From NCBI GenBank assembly GCA_023101725.1, contig JALJCO010009114.1:186001-250000 (forward strand): a stretch of 64,000 nt of DNA. Reading direction: 5' to 3'. Positions 12,342 through 24,874 of the stretch are shown piece by piece; within the stretch, counting starts at the first letter, position 1; every line of letters begins with the position of its first letter. The position numbers and the translations under genes are program-made. Under the pieces are notes generated by a model, which saw nothing but the letters and a program-made list of their open reading frames with translations, was not told where the DNA came from and ran no database searches. The DNA is from Atherinomorus stipes (Eukaryota > Chordata > Actinopteri > Atheriniformes > Atherinidae).

Positions 12342-12932
12342 GGGCACATTCACAAAGCTTTTTTGATTAGAATCAGAGTCCGTTTGCTCAGAAAGTCTGC
12401 TTCGTTTGGGGGAGCTGTGAATGCGCAAACGGACTCTGATCCGGAACAAACAACCAAACTCGGTCCACCTGCAAACGCAGGTCTCGGTCCGATTCAAGCA
12501 AACCAAAGATAGGAAGTGGACTATAATCTGCATAGGCATTGTTGGTCAAATGTGGGACAACGTGGATAAACGCTACGACAACAAACACACTTGTGGGACT
12601 GCAGTTCTTATAAAGATGACTCATGGTCAGACATGGAGTTACGAGGAAGTAAAAGCTTTAATCGATATTTGATCTGATGAAAGCATATCCCAGTAATGTC
12701 ACTTAGTGGAGGGAACAGAAGTTGTGAGAACCTTCTTGTCCGTGTGTCTTGTCCTCGCCTACAGTGAATCTGAAAGCAGCGCCGCCTGAGATTCTCATTT
12801 TTGGCCCGTTTGGCTCGTTTGGCAACAGTGCAGCGTGAACGCGATCTCGGTCCGGAAGACCACCCCCACCCTCAACTGAACAGATTCCCCAAACGGACCG
12901 AGACTTTCGGACTACGTTTTCTGAATGTGCCC
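12342..12932. mobile_element. Harbinger-like MITE
   Basis: The ends GGGCACATTCACAAAGC and its inverse (TTTTCTGAATGTGCCC) form short TIRs. The interior repeats GGTCCG, AAACGGAC and CTCGGTCC motifs, as in known teleost PIF/Harbinger MITEs. The adjacent trinucleotides TAA and CAA are compatible with a mutated 3 bp duplication. Overlapping open frames at 12297-12672 are chance frames in the MITE. Confidence 0.7.
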
Positions 12933-14147
12933 CAAGGCAGAAGGAGGTTATCTTTGACTAATCTGTAGAGTCAAATACAGCATTTTTTTTTTTCATGAAA
13001 AATGTGATCTGAGTGGGGAGACTGTCCCAGTAGAGTCCTTTGTTTAGCAACACCCTGGTTAATCGGCTACTCAGTTTAAATCCACCCAAACTTAGTTTGA
13101 GATTATTCAACATTTACTTAATGTTCATCCAGTAAATGAAAATCCCTAGAAAACCGTCTAATACTGTTGCACAGGTGGCATTCAGCACCATACACTGAAA
13201 GTGATTTCATGGGGATTTTAAAGTATTTAATTGGAAGCAGTGACTTATCCCAAAGCCTTAACCTGACTGACACCAGTTCTGAGGAGTAAGTCTGCTTACA
13301 GTTTTTAGAATGCTTTCTGTTGTGTTTTATTTTTGGATCATCTTATCACATTTTGACAGCCATGTAAACTGGAGAGAAAACCCATTTTTATGTTTTAAAA
13401 AAAGGTGCGGTATTTCCTCTAAATATAGCTAATTTGAGTATAAAATGAGACTATTTCCCTTCATATTAATGGCAGACAGTTGCCAGATGTTTTTAGGTAT
13501 TAGGAAATCCTTTATGGGTGAATAACTCCTTTCATATTTTATTTCACAAAATCAAAATAACTTTGAACTCACATTTTCTCTTTTACCATCACTGAAAAAT
13601 CCATAATCTGGACACGTACACGTATTTTTCACTTCAGTTTTAACTGCTTGGCAAATACTGAATATTGGACCGTGACCAGTAGCCGAGCTTTCTCTGTCCG
13701 TAAGACCTGCTTGTACAAGCAGGTTCCTATTTTAAATTCTAATTTTAAGTGAGGATGGGGAAACTTTCCTCCTTGAATGCAAAAGCATTCATCTAATGTT
13801 GGCTCATTCATCATTTGGCAAAGTGAAGGTGAAAGTGTAGTAAAACTGAGCAAAATGTTTCTCCAGTGCACTGTGTACGTGGCTCGTCCATTTCTTTGCC
13901 TACACAAATCTTTCCCTCCTTCTTTGTTTTAAAACCTTGATAAGAAAGTAAATTTAATATACTGGATTATTTGCTTTCAGTCAGATGGCTGAGAATATCT
14001 TTGGCCTGACATGAATAGCCTATGTGTGATGTATACCAAATGGTTGGGATTTTTTTGCCTCCCTACTTTCAGAAAATTAACCATCAAGCTAAAGCATAAT
14101 TCTATGTAAAGAGAGGTCTTTCTATTAATATTATAAAAAAATATATA
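12933..14147. other. AT-rich DNA, nothing recognised
   Basis: No gene, RNA or repeat could be supported in this stretch. A 92-codon minus frame at 13629-13907 has no recognisable feature. Confidence 0.5.
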
Positions 14148-14642
14148 CAGTCATCCTCAAAATTATTCATACCCTCCAATTGAAGAGGGAAAAAAAAACA
14201 TCTGTCAGTGAAATAAGTTGAAATTGGCAAAAGTAGTAATAAATAAAAATTCTATGAAAATCATGACATTGATTTTGAGTTGTGGTTCAACAGACATAGT
14301 AAAAACAAACACACAAAAAATAAAACAAGCATGATGCGGCTCCGAAGCTTAAATTTTGCGAAGCAACATTTTGAAGCAATCCCTGCAATCAGGTGTTTTC
14401 TCTACTGTTCAAAAAGATCCACTGTTCATAGGAAAGGTGCTCTAATCTGTCTGAGATAGGCTCTTTGTTGGTTTATTTTCAACTATAATTCAAAAGCAAC
14501 ATTGTTTAACTAAATTATAATTTTGCATTTTTTAAAATTAATAGTTTCTTTAGTTTTCTGTTATTTGAATTGCTATTATCAATTTGACTTTTTTTTTTTT
14601 TTTTTTTTAATTGGAAGGTATAAACAATTTTGAGGGTGACTG
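14148..14642 (+). mobile_element. Internally deleted Tc1-derived element, copy 3 (best ends)
   Basis: This is the best preserved copy of the five. It begins CAGTCATCCTCAAAATTATT and ends AATTTTGAGGGTGACTG, and is flanked by TA on each side within TATATA. The inverted ends extend about 40 bp through ACCCTCCAATTGAA. Its middle holds the remnant of the Tc1 coding end in antisense (GCAATCAGGTGTTTTCTCTA onwards). It is non-autonomous at 495 bp. Confidence 0.88.
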
Positions 14643-17273
14643 TATATATTTGACCCAGTGGGTGGATAGGCATACAACCATAGGACCGGTTTGAAATATT
14701 ACACACTTCCAATCTGATTAATGGGATAAAGCCCAGACCAAGGTCACACAGGAACCTTGCTATGTCTTATATAACGGTTAACGGCAGTTTCTCTCATTCT
14801 CACCAAATGGTCATCACCTCTTATGAATACACTTCCAAGGTGAAGCAGGAGTTGAAAACACATAATAAAGCCAGATTCTGCTCTGGTCTGTATGAACAGC
14901 TTACATCAGGACTTTGTCAAGCATGTTCGGGGAGCACTGTTTGCTTTTACACTCAGGTTTCTCATACATATGGCTTGTTTAAACATGTTACACATCCTTG
15001 CAGCAATGAGCTCGCAGAGAAATGAAGAGCTGCTATGAAGCAAAAACAGAACTGTTTAAGATGCAAACTGTAATAGGTCTGGAAAGGTGTTCACTTGCAA
15101 CACAATTCATATTCATGTCAACTCGTTTAGCTCGGAACAGGGCACTCACCATTCAAATGGGTTAGATTCACAGGGAATGCATGTAATGGTCAAATGTGTA
15201 AATATATAATAGTTAGCTAGCCAGAGGCAGAAGAGTATAATACAACTTTAATGAATGCATACCAGACTGGAAGTGTATTGAGCACCCTCATTGATTCCAG
15301 TATGCTATTAAATGTTGTCACATATGATGTTTGTCATCTTACAGCAGAGACTGATCACATTTGTCTCCTTGTCTCAGGGCTGGTCCAAGTCTTTTTTAAG
15401 GAACAGTTACAACTAAACAGTTACTTCTATCATCCTCTGATTGTTTATCACCCTCTTTATGTCTTGTGGCATTTTCATCTTGAGACTTTTATTGTGTTTA
15501 TTATTCACTTTACCAAAAGATTCAGGCAAATAATGCACAATTATCAGCAGATGTATTTTTTCATTCTTATGTGTTTACTGCTTTTATAATGTGCAATGTG
15601 TGCAATAGGTCACAGTTGATTCCAATGTCACTAGATTTTAACCACAGGAAAAAAAAAAAAAATCAAATGTGTCCTGGATTCAAAAGCAATTTAGGCAGAG
15701 ATGTAAAAGTAAATTGTACATGCTAATGGCTTCAGGGTCAGTAAAGCTAGAAGTGACCAGAGGGTCAAAGGATTGAGATGAAACGGCTTCAAACACAATT
15801 CCATTTTCACACCACTATACTCGGATTGCTGTAGTCAAACTCAAGCTTTAACAAGCAGCAGGAGACATTTATTTTAGAAGGTGACAAACTGTTTTGCATC
15901 TGGAGTGTTTGCTACAATAAATCCTGATAAATGACATTTATCCAAAAGAGAAACATTTTCTCTGTGCAACCTCACATAACAGGTCACTTACAGTGATTTC
16001 ATTTACATTTTTATTCTGGAGAATAACTCTTTAGCTACACACTGGTAAATTTATTACTTATTTTCCAGGAGCCTTTTCAATCCCTCCTCTTGGTCTTTTT
16101 ACAGTAATGCAGAGAGAAAAAGGACAGTGTTAAAGGTTTAAGTTTGGCTTATTTAGTTCAGATTTATAGAGAGGAAAAAGTGGTAAATTGGCCCTTTAAG
16201 TGTCCATATATTTTTAGAGGAGTATATATCTACATGATTTTACAAATGCATAGATGCAAAGAGGATTCTCTAAGAATAAGACTGGGGAGCAGTCATAGTG
16301 TATATTAGAATAAAGCCTGGCTCTTATAGGTCATAAGCGTCATGATGGTTAGTTATTGCTTCATAGTTAGTACTAGATTAATATATTTAAAGGAGTTTAA
16401 AGTTAAAAGACTGTAAGATGTAAAGGGATTAGATAAAAGGACCCAGATGCCTCCTTCTTTGTCGTAGACATCAATCAAACATAGAAACTGAAGTAAATGT
16501 GTGTTCAGAGCTCCTGTTCTCCCACAGTGTGTTTTATTAAATAAACCAGGGACAATAGATTTTATTGCTTCTATTGCAGCTCAGATTATACTGTATGTAT
16601 TTTTTATCCTTATGAGCACCAATGATCTTCTTTAGTTCTGTTTAACTGTTGCTTTTGAGGATTTTTACACCTGAGAATCCATGTTTGTTAGTGATACATG
16701 ATATAAAATATTACATCCAATACAATAACAACTAATATTTTTTCTGCTTCCTTATGGCCGATACCGATGTTAAAGCTGAAAATGATGTAATATTTATTCC
16801 TTGTGCAAAAATAGAAAATACTTCTGCTCTTTCTGCTGCAGATCCAGGAGTTGCTGGAGTCATAATGTCACACGGTGGTGCAACCTGATGCTGTTCCCAT
16901 GACCTACGAATTTAACTAAACAAAACAGCATTCTGCAGGTTTGCCACCAAATATTTTAAGCCCGGACTAATCGAGTTTACTAGAAACCTGTTTCCTTAAA
17001 CCATTATAGTTTTGATACTTTTAAACAGGTTACGTTGTATCAACTTAGGCGACAAATAGTGTTTACTTAACTCATTTTCATTACACTCCAAATCGTTTGA
17101 ATTACTGTAAGTCTCTCTGTCATCAAACTTACTTAAATATTTTACTTTAATGATGATTGTTGATGAAAAGTCACAGTCCTAAAGGAGTTTTTCATTTAGC
17201 TTAAAAATGCATGTAGCCAAAATGATACTCAGATGAGATCATAACACATTTCCACAGGTAGTGTGTAAAATAG
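14643..17273. other. AT-rich DNA, nothing recognised
   Basis: No supported gene. Open frames at 14762-15025 and 15251-15589 show no domain. A short A run lies at about 15648-15661. The stretch could be intronic or intergenic. Confidence 0.5.
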
Positions 17274-17281
17274 CTGTGGAG

Positions 17282-17961
17282 TAGCGATGTGTGGATCGAT
17301 ACCGAAATATCAATATTTTGGATACAAGCCTAATATTTATATTTTAGTAATTTTTCACACATATGAGGTTTTTTCCAAACTAGATCATCTTTTATCTGTC
17401 TGCTCGGTTCAGACTAGGTTACGATAGATTAGACTAAGACATTCTATTTATGTATAGGATGTCTTAATATTTATGTATTTCACTATTAATTTAAGTTTGA
17501 TGTACAAAGTTTATATTTTTGTAAAATACTATCAATTTATTTTCATCTAGCCTTTTTTTCCTGTCAGAAATCAAATTATGTTTTTTAAAAGCAAGGCCGG
17601 GCCAACATGGCAGCAGTAACAAACATCAAAGTACACATTAAAACAATAACACAACATAAAAGTAAAGAATGTTTACCCAGACAAAGTATTAGGCAGCAAA
17701 GCTGCACAACCCACATCTTCATCAACATGTCTATATCAAGAGTATTAAACTGAGAGAAGACTACAAGGGTCTGCTTGATGTTTTTTTTTTATTATCATTA
17801 TTATTTCTTTCACTCAGTGAAGTCTGTTTTCAAAGCAATTTTTAAAAACAGATTACGTTTTTTTTTTTTAAGTATCTGCATCGGATCAGTATCGCCGATA
17901 CTGGTATCAATTTTACTTGGTATCGTATCGGAAAGTAATTGAGTGGTATCGCACATCACTA
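17282..17961. mobile_element. Non-autonomous hAT element with perfect 8 bp TSD
   Basis: The 680 bp element has ends TAGCGATGTGTGGATCGATA and TGGTATCGCACATCACTA, which form TIRs. It is bounded by identical octamers CTGTGGAG at 17274-17281 and 17962-17969. An 8 bp duplication with this type of end is diagnostic of hAT transposition. Internally there are several GATACC/GGTATC repeats but no transposase frame. The preserved duplication suggests a fairly recent insertion. Confidence 0.92.
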
Positions 17962-18029
17962 CTGTGGAGTCAGAGGTAGAACAGCAGCATGAACAGCCAG
18001 CATGAAACACTGATCATCTCTGACAAATA

Positions 18030-18909
18030 CACTGCCCGGCCCAAAAAAAAGTCACCAACAAAAAAAAGGTCAAACATTTAACATTTGGTTGGACCGCCTT
18101 TATCTTTGATTGCGGCAGCATTCCCTGTGTTTCCAGAAGCTTCTGCAATGTCACCAGATTTATTTGCATCCTGTTGCATCAATTTTTCATCAAGATCTTG
18201 ATGATGATTGTAGAGTCTGACCACAGCACATCCCAAAGATTCTCAATGGGGTTCAGGTCTGGACTCTGTGGGGGCCAATCCATGTGTGAAAATGATGTCT
18301 GATGATCCCTGAACCATCTTTCACAATTTAAGCCCGATAAATTCTGGCACGGTCATCTTGGAATATGGCCGTGCCATCAGGAAAGAAACATCCATTGATG
18401 GAATAACCTGGTCATTCAGTATATTCAGGTATCAGCTGACCTCATTATCTGAGCTCATACTGTTGCTGAACCTGGACCTGAGCAACTGCAGCAACCCCAG
18501 ATCATCACACTGCCCCCACAGGCTCATGATGCTGCATCACTTCATCTGCCTTTCCGGCCACATTTCTTCCTGGAAGACGATGGTCCACTATCCTTCCAGT
18601 TTTTCCACAATGCGTTGGACTGTTCTGAACCCAGTTTCAGTCGTTTCTGCATCTCCTTAGATGTTTTCACCTCTTGATGCCAATGATTTGACCCTTCTCA
18701 GACAGACTAACATCTTTTCCAAGACCACGGATGTGTCTTTCCACATGGTTGTTTAGGAAATGAGAAGCAAGTCATTGCAACAGTTGGGGTTAAATAACTT
18801 GTTGCCAGCTGAAAGATAATCGCCCATGTAGTAATTATCCAATAGGAGGCTCGTACCTATTTGCTTAGTTAAATCCAGGCTGCGATTTTTTTTTTTTGGC
18901 CAGGCAGTG
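18030..18909 (-). mobile_element. Tc1-like transposon with both TIRs
   Basis: TIRs CACTGCCCGGCCCAAAAAAA (left) and the inverse TTTTTTTGGCCAGGCAGTG (right) lie inside TA dinucleotides at 18028-18029 and 18910-18911. The element is 880 bp, much shorter than the usual 1.2-1.6 kb, so it is internally deleted. Confidence 0.92.
18100..18760 (-). pseudogene. Tc1 transposase pseudogene
   Basis: Reading the minus strand, the block near 18200-18275 translates as [19 protein letters not shown], the conserved Tc1 region containing the third catalytic acidic residue. Upstream pieces are broken by stops and frameshifts and the N-terminal half is largely deleted. The minus-strand open frame at 18753-18983 runs past the element end and is not part of the gene. 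Inactive. Confidence 0.8.
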
Positions 18910-18910
18910 T

Positions 18911-19959
18911 AAAAGCATCTGTTTGTGGTGGGGAGTCTCCATCTACTGTCCTTCACACCCATGGTGCCAACTATAACATTCAAACTGAACAGAATTTTTC
19001 AACAACTTTGGTTAAAGTGCTGATGAAATGTTTTTGCTATATTTTGCCATGTTTTATCGACCAAAACCTTTTTCATGGTGATCTATGTAACAGAAACATG
19101 CGCACCTTCATTACTGAATTATTAGGAAACATTTCAGCGCACTGACCAGACTGTGGCGCTGTTCGCCGAAACAGGATGTGACATCACTCAATAAACATCT
19201 ACTGTTCATTTAACATTGAAGTCAATGGCCTTTTTGAAGTTTCTAAGTTTCTTTCCCAGTTTTACAGACAAGCAGTAATGACTCAGCCTGCAAATTATAT
19301 TGCCAGTTAATGTTTAAAAGCTCATACGTACAGAGTTAGTTTATTCAAGTTTCCTACAGATCCAGAATCACATTGAAAGAGGATAAAGCAGCAGATCTGA
19401 TTTTCCAGTGGGAGCCTCCTGCTCGCTGCTGCCTTCAATATGGGTTGGAACTTCAGTCACCAATGTATTGAGACTTCTAACACATAGAACTGCAGTCATG
19501 TCCGCTGGAATAGTCTTTCTCCACCATCACTGGTTAATCAGATCGGTCATACAGCTACTGTATGGACAGACAACTTCCCCTTAGGTCTTCACAGGATGTC
19601 TCCAGTCATCACAGATCTCCTCAGGCTGCTTCCAAAGATGCATCATTCCCTCCATCCTCATCTTAATAAACAGGAACTATTTAACACTCGGCTGGAACCG
19701 TGTAAGTTGTTAGCTTCTCATTTTTAAAGGCCAATTATTTACTGTGAGTTAGCCGCAAGCTAACACAGGGAATGAGTGCCTCTCCACCGTCAAGCATGAC
19801 TCTGCAGATCTAAGTTGTTTCTTAACAGTTATGGGTCCACTTGGTGCTGTTCTGGGTCCGCTCGGTGTGGGTCTTTCAGGCTTCTGGCTGAACTGAGTGC
19901 ACTGGGAGCTGGAAGAATGACTTGTAGCTGCAGGCAGCTGACAACTAACCTGACTCCGC
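18911..19959. other. Moderately repetitive DNA, no gene recognised
   Basis: No gene can be supported. Overlapping frames at 19749-20003 on both strands are shadows of one another in GC-richer DNA and lack motifs. Phrases such as those at 19040-19230 look like dispersed repeat DNA, but I cannot assign a family. Confidence 0.35.
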
Positions 19960-20450
19960 CAGATGGATTTGCTTCCACATCTGGGAATCATCCGTTAGAG
20001 TAGTTTTGGGAAGGGGCAAAAATACTGGTTAGCTGATTGGATAAGGCATCTGTCTATCACCACCTATGCTGGTGATAGACAGGCCAAATCAACCAATCAG
20101 ATCAACGAAGCATACGACCTACTAACAAAGCGGCGACGAAAACACAAGCAAAAACATCTTTCCTTTGAGAAAAGCCTCCAGAGCAGTGTTTTACTATCCT
20201 TTCAGTGGAGAAATACTGTGGAATTCCGATAAAACTTGAGTGATAGCCACGGTGACGCTAGTTTCATCCGCTACATGTTGTTTAGACTGAACTGTCACGT
20301 CTCGTTGCGTCACACCCGCCTCAAAGTCAACGCTGATTGGACGTTCGTTTGGTGAACTGCTCCAAATTCTATTCAACGGAAAGTAGCCAGATTGATCTGC
20401 GAGTGAAAACCTGAAGCTCACCAGATCAGGATGATCTCACGAGGCTAGCT
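19960..20450. repeat. Teleost dispersed repeat, MITE-like
   Basis: CTCCGCCAGATGGATTTGCTTCC with CATCTGGGAATCATCC on the left, GGGAAGGGGCAAAAATACTGG, and CAGATTGATCTGCGAGTGAAA with CACGAGGCTAG on the right are hallmarks of a common teleost non-autonomous repeat. Clean termini and a target duplication are not recoverable. Confidence 0.5.
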
Positions 20451-21000
20451 GACAACATTTCTAGTCCGGTTCTAACCTGTAAGGTCTGATGTCTCTTCCT
20501 GCTGCATTTGCATTTCCCATGAGCTTTTGTGGGCCAGATATGTTGAGTTTTAAAAATAGCCCCTCCCTCTTTAAGAGAAATTAACCATGTTCAGTTATCT
20601 TTACGTCATTATTGTTGCATTGCACAGTGTTAAAACAAATTATTTGATTTAGTAATGAGACACTGTTTATATAAAACATGAAATGATAACTGAACTCCAC
20701 TAAAGAGTTTATATTTAAACAAAATCAGGGTTAAGAGTGAACAGTGCCTGTTATAAATTGATTACAGTATATTGATTATTGGCTAATTTAGAAGTTTTTC
20801 GTTGTTTTTTTATAAGCTCTGTACCAATCAAATAGACAAACTGAATTTTAAAAATGTTGTAAACCAAACTGATTTGGCATGGGAAACTGGTATAATAATA
20901 ACAAGCGGCTGTAATTCTTCAAGATGAATCAGAAAAATTCTTTTCTCATGACTTTGATGGCCCATGGGATTGTATTTGATCTTGTCTTGAGAAAGCTTAA

Positions 21001-21499
21001 AGGAATAGTACACCCACAGAATGATCTAACTTTATTTTCCACTTACCCTCATGGTGTGCAAGACTCTGGAGCACTTTTTTAATATGTCAAATGCAGCTGG
21101 AGATCAGGCAATATTTTTTTTATTAAAAAAGGATGGGGTTTTTTTTTTGGTTTGTGAACGCGCATATGCGCGTTTCGCAGAAGTAAGCTGTAGTACTGTT
21201 TAGGCACTAAAAATATAGTAAATGATGTTGTTTCCAGTAAATTCTGGACGCTACCCACTTAGGACACTTGGATTACATTGGACGAGCAGTATGGAGGAAT
21301 ATTGACAAGTTTTTGTGGACTTTATGGACCTTTTTGGCCCGGGCACAATCTAACTCCATTATATGAATGTTGGGGGAAAACAAGAAGTCGTCCTGATCTC
21401 CGGCTGCATTTGGGATATTAAAAAAGTGGTCCAGAGTCTTGCTCACCATGAGGGTAAGTAGAAAATAAAGTTACATCATTCTGTGGGTGAACTGTTTCT
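21001..21499. mobile_element. TTAA-flanked foldback MITE (piggyBac-like)
   Basis: Arms 21001-21108 and 21392-21499 are inverted repeats of about 108 bp, roughly 90 percent identical over the outer 69 bases. The element starts AGGAATAGTACACCCACAGA and ends with the inverse, and lies between TTAA at 20997-21000 and TTAA at 21500-21503, the target preference of piggyBac elements. A perfect palindrome AACGCGCATATGCGCGTT occurs in the centre. No transposase is present. Confidence 0.88.
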
Positions 21500-21503
21500 T
21501 TAA

Positions 21504-23542
21504 ACAGACCCTAAATTATTGTTCTTTTTTTCTGAATTTTCTGCAGTTATATTTTGTACAAACCCCATAAACCCAATAATTTGATTATTTTTTATATTGT
21601 CTTGTCTGGTTTTCTTTCCGTTTTTTGGTTGTTTTTGTTTTTTGTCACATTTTGTATTATTGTAGTCCATGTCTTTGTTGCTATGACCATAAAATTTTAA
21701 TAAAAAAATTGTAGATCAATATTTAGTTGAAATCAGCTGAAACGGATCTTTTTAATATCAGCAGATAATATCACTAATATTTGTCATTTTAAGGTTACAT
21801 ATTTTTATGTTTGGAGGCTTTTGTGTGTTTTTGTCACATTCTGGCTAATGGCTTCCAACAGCATCTGACAGAAGCCATTAACTGAAACAAATTAGACATC
21901 CAGGTTGTTGGACACTTCAAATTAAAGGAGGAAAGAAGAGGATGCTGCTGTCCAGTTGTAAGGATAATAAGCAAGTGACACTAAAGTTAACAGCGTGGTT
22001 TAATGGGAAAAAACAAAGATTTATTTGATCAATATTGTCTTTCCTTCTCACTCGTAGATTAATTACTGTAAAATAAGGTTCTGTGTATGGGGGTATGTCA
22101 CTGGATGTTGTGTTTATCAAAAACTCTAAAATTATGGAGCATGGAGGCAACAGGAATGCAAACATAAACATGTTTTATCTGCTTATTCAAAAAAGCTTAT
22201 GGATATATCCCATTTTGTCTGCATCTCCTATCTAAGCCTCATGATGAGAGAAAAAAGATTTGGATAAACATTTAAATTCATGAAGTAGAGGAATGTAGTT
22301 CCTGTAAAAATTGATTTTAGCCTCAGACATACTGTTTCATCTTGCAAAGCAACACTGTGATGTTTACCAATGTATCTTCAGCTTGTCCATTTGAATGCTG
22401 CATGAAATGACATTTAGAATACCGGCATGCCCTTTACTTTGGTCTACTCATTATAGTTGAGGCAAGCTTTGAGAGATGACTTTGGATTATGCAAAACAGC
22501 TGTGTGGCAGGAGCTGAGCTGGAAATTCCAAGCCTTTAGACGGATGAAGAAGAAAGTGAAAATTTAACTTCCATTTGCACTACACGAGTGCCTCGTCACA
22601 GGTTCCATCTGTTGCATATTGGTGCATCTAGAATGACTTTAATCTTCACACAGATGCCATACTTAACCGAAGATCTCAGTCAACTTATTTCTCTGTCATA
22701 TTTGACTGAAGGTGCCTGGTTTTAAATGCTCATGCGCAATTAAGTGTTATCTTCCTCCAGATAATACTACCTGCTGCAACTGTTGATGGGTGGGCACTAA
22801 TGACCCTTGAACATGAGCACTGTTTTGCTCCCAGATGCTAAAACACAAACAAAGCCCCAGACTGTTAAGCTGTTACGCTTAATCAAAACCAATAACCCAT
22901 ATAGTCTAATTATAAACTTAAGTTCTCTCTGTTTTTCTCTTGGTTGTTCTAATACAGCAGCTGCTGATAGACTAGAGAACCTGGCTGTATTTACCTCCAG
23001 TTGAACCACATCTGTATGCATGATTTCTGCTGTTTAAATTAGTTATATACATCCATACATGCCTTAGTCGATTCATTTCTTCTCATGAATAATTTAATAT
23101 CAAACTACTAAATGGCCCAGTGATTGAATTATTTACTAATTTGCCATAATTGTGTTTATTATGACCAGCCTGTCTTCCTATGACTTTGCTTTTGTCTTTT
23201 TCACATCAGATATTTTGATTTGTCAGTATAGATGAAACGTGCTACTAATATATTCACGTTGTGTCTGCTGTGTTCCAGGCAATGCAATAATACGCCATCA
23301 CAAACATTTGGAGGACTCTTAACAGGGAAGCAGCTTAAAAGAAAGTTATCTCTTTGTAGAAACCTTTTTTTTTTCAAACATTCTGGTGCACAGAATTTGG
23401 AAATTAGTTAAACCCAGTGATACACTAAAAAAGGTAATAAAAGACTATGAAAATAATTTGGATACCAGCATCATGCTTCTTAAATGTTTGGGCAAAAGAA
23501 AAATAAAGTGATAAAAAACAATATCCCCTAACATAATGACCA
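21504..23542. other. AT-rich DNA, nothing recognised
   Basis: No gene was supported. Paired open frames near 22797-23021 on opposite strands are mutual shadows. The stretch leads into a Tc1 relic whose 5' half is absent. Confidence 0.5.
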
Positions 23543-24434
23543 TGTCCAGTCAAACTGAGCCAACAAGGGAGAAGAGCCTTGGTGAGAGAGGTAAAGAAGA
23601 ACCCAAAGATCACTGTGGCTGAGCTCCAGAGATGCAGTAGGGAGATGGAGAAAGTTCCACAAAGTCAACTATCACTGCAGCCTCCACCAGTCGGGGCTTT
23701 ATGGCAGTGGGCCTGACGGAGGCCTCTACTCAGTGCAGACATATGAAAGCCCGCAAAAAACACATGAAGGTTCTCTGGTCTGATGAGACCAAGATTGAAC
23801 TTTTTGGAGTTAATTCTAAGCGGTATGTGTGGAGAAAACCAGGCACTGCTCATCACCTGCCCAATACCATCCCAACAGTGAAACATGGTGGTGGCAGCAT
23901 CATGCTATGGGGGTATTTTTCAGCTGCAGGGACGGGACGACTGGTTGCAGTTGAAGGAAAGATGAATCCTGGAAGAGAGATCCTGGAAACCTCTTCCAAA
24001 GTTCAGGACCTCAGACTGGGCCGAAGGTTCACCTTCCAACAAGACAATGACCCTCAGCACACAGCTGAAATAACAAAGGAGTGGATCAGAACAACTCTGG
24101 ACCATTCTGGACCTGCTCAGCCAGAGCCCTGACTTAAATCGAACTGAGCATCTCTGGAGAGACCTGAAAATGGCTGAACACCACCGTTCACCATTCAACC
24201 TGACAGAACTGGAGAGGATCTGCAAGAAGAACGCAGAAGATCCCAAATCCAGGTGTGGAACACTTGTTGCATCATTCCCAAAAAGACTCATGGCTGTACC
24301 AGCTCAGAAGCTGCTTCTACTCAGTACTGAGCAAAGTACTGAATAATTATTTCTTAATAAATTTGCAAAACTTTCTACATTTCAATTTTTTTTTGTCAAG
24401 GGGGGGGGTGGGGGGAAATTAATGGGGGAAAAAA

Positions 24435-24439
<5 letters not shown>
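23543..24439 (+). mobile_element. 5'-truncated Tc1-like transposon
   Basis: The sequence follows a Tc1 element from CCAGTCAAACTGAG onward, through the catalytic region, to the 3' terminus GTACTGAATAATTATTTCTT and the degraded GTCA-GGGG-AATTAAT end. The left TIR and helix-turn-helix coding part are missing. The right end is interrupted by the poly(T) end of the large LINE, showing that the LINE landed in this older Tc1. Confidence 0.88.
23560..24345 (+). pseudogene. Tc1 transposase pseudogene (DDE domain)
   Basis: The main open part (23701-24132) reads [14 protein letters not shown] (first catalytic Asp), [40 protein letters not shown] and [13 protein letters not shown] (second Asp). A one-base shift near 24118 then moves the frame, and [17 protein letters not shown] continues with the third acidic residue, though the usual NPIE is changed to NRTE. 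The N-terminal DNA-binding domain is gone and an internal deletion lies before the first Asp. The family cuts and pastes TA-flanked elements; this copy is inactive. Confidence 0.92.

Positions 24440-24482
<43 letters not shown>
24440..24482 (-). other. LINE poly(A) tail
   Basis: An uninterrupted run of 43 T on the plus strand marks the 3' poly(A) of the minus-strand LINE. It abuts AATTAAT of the Tc1 relic on one side and the LINE 3' end (ACTTGTCCTGTCCAGCATC) on the other. Length and purity suggest a recent insertion. Confidence 0.93.
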
Positions 24483-24486
<4 letters not shown>

Positions 24487-24874
24487 GTCCTGTCCAGCAT
24501 CGAAGCAAGCAGAATGGAAATCTGATTGCTTTATTCTGTTGAACAGTTTTGCTTTACCAAGCGGAGCTTTATGAACATAAGGCTCCACTTGATATCATGT
24601 TTATTCATTTTATTTTTTTATTTAAACATTTGTCTATTACACCATTCCATATCATACTGCTGGGCCTGACAAGGGAGAAATGAAAGTTAACAGAGGTAAT
24701 GATAGAAAGTGAAACAGAGAGAAAGGAGTAAGGAAGAGGAAGAGAGAGAGGAGAGAAAACATGAATCCACTTACACAGTTCACTGGTACATCTGTACCGC
24801 GATCCCTAAACAACCAAGGTCTCTGTTGGAAAACAAAATCATACAAACACACACAAACACACGCAGAACTACGC

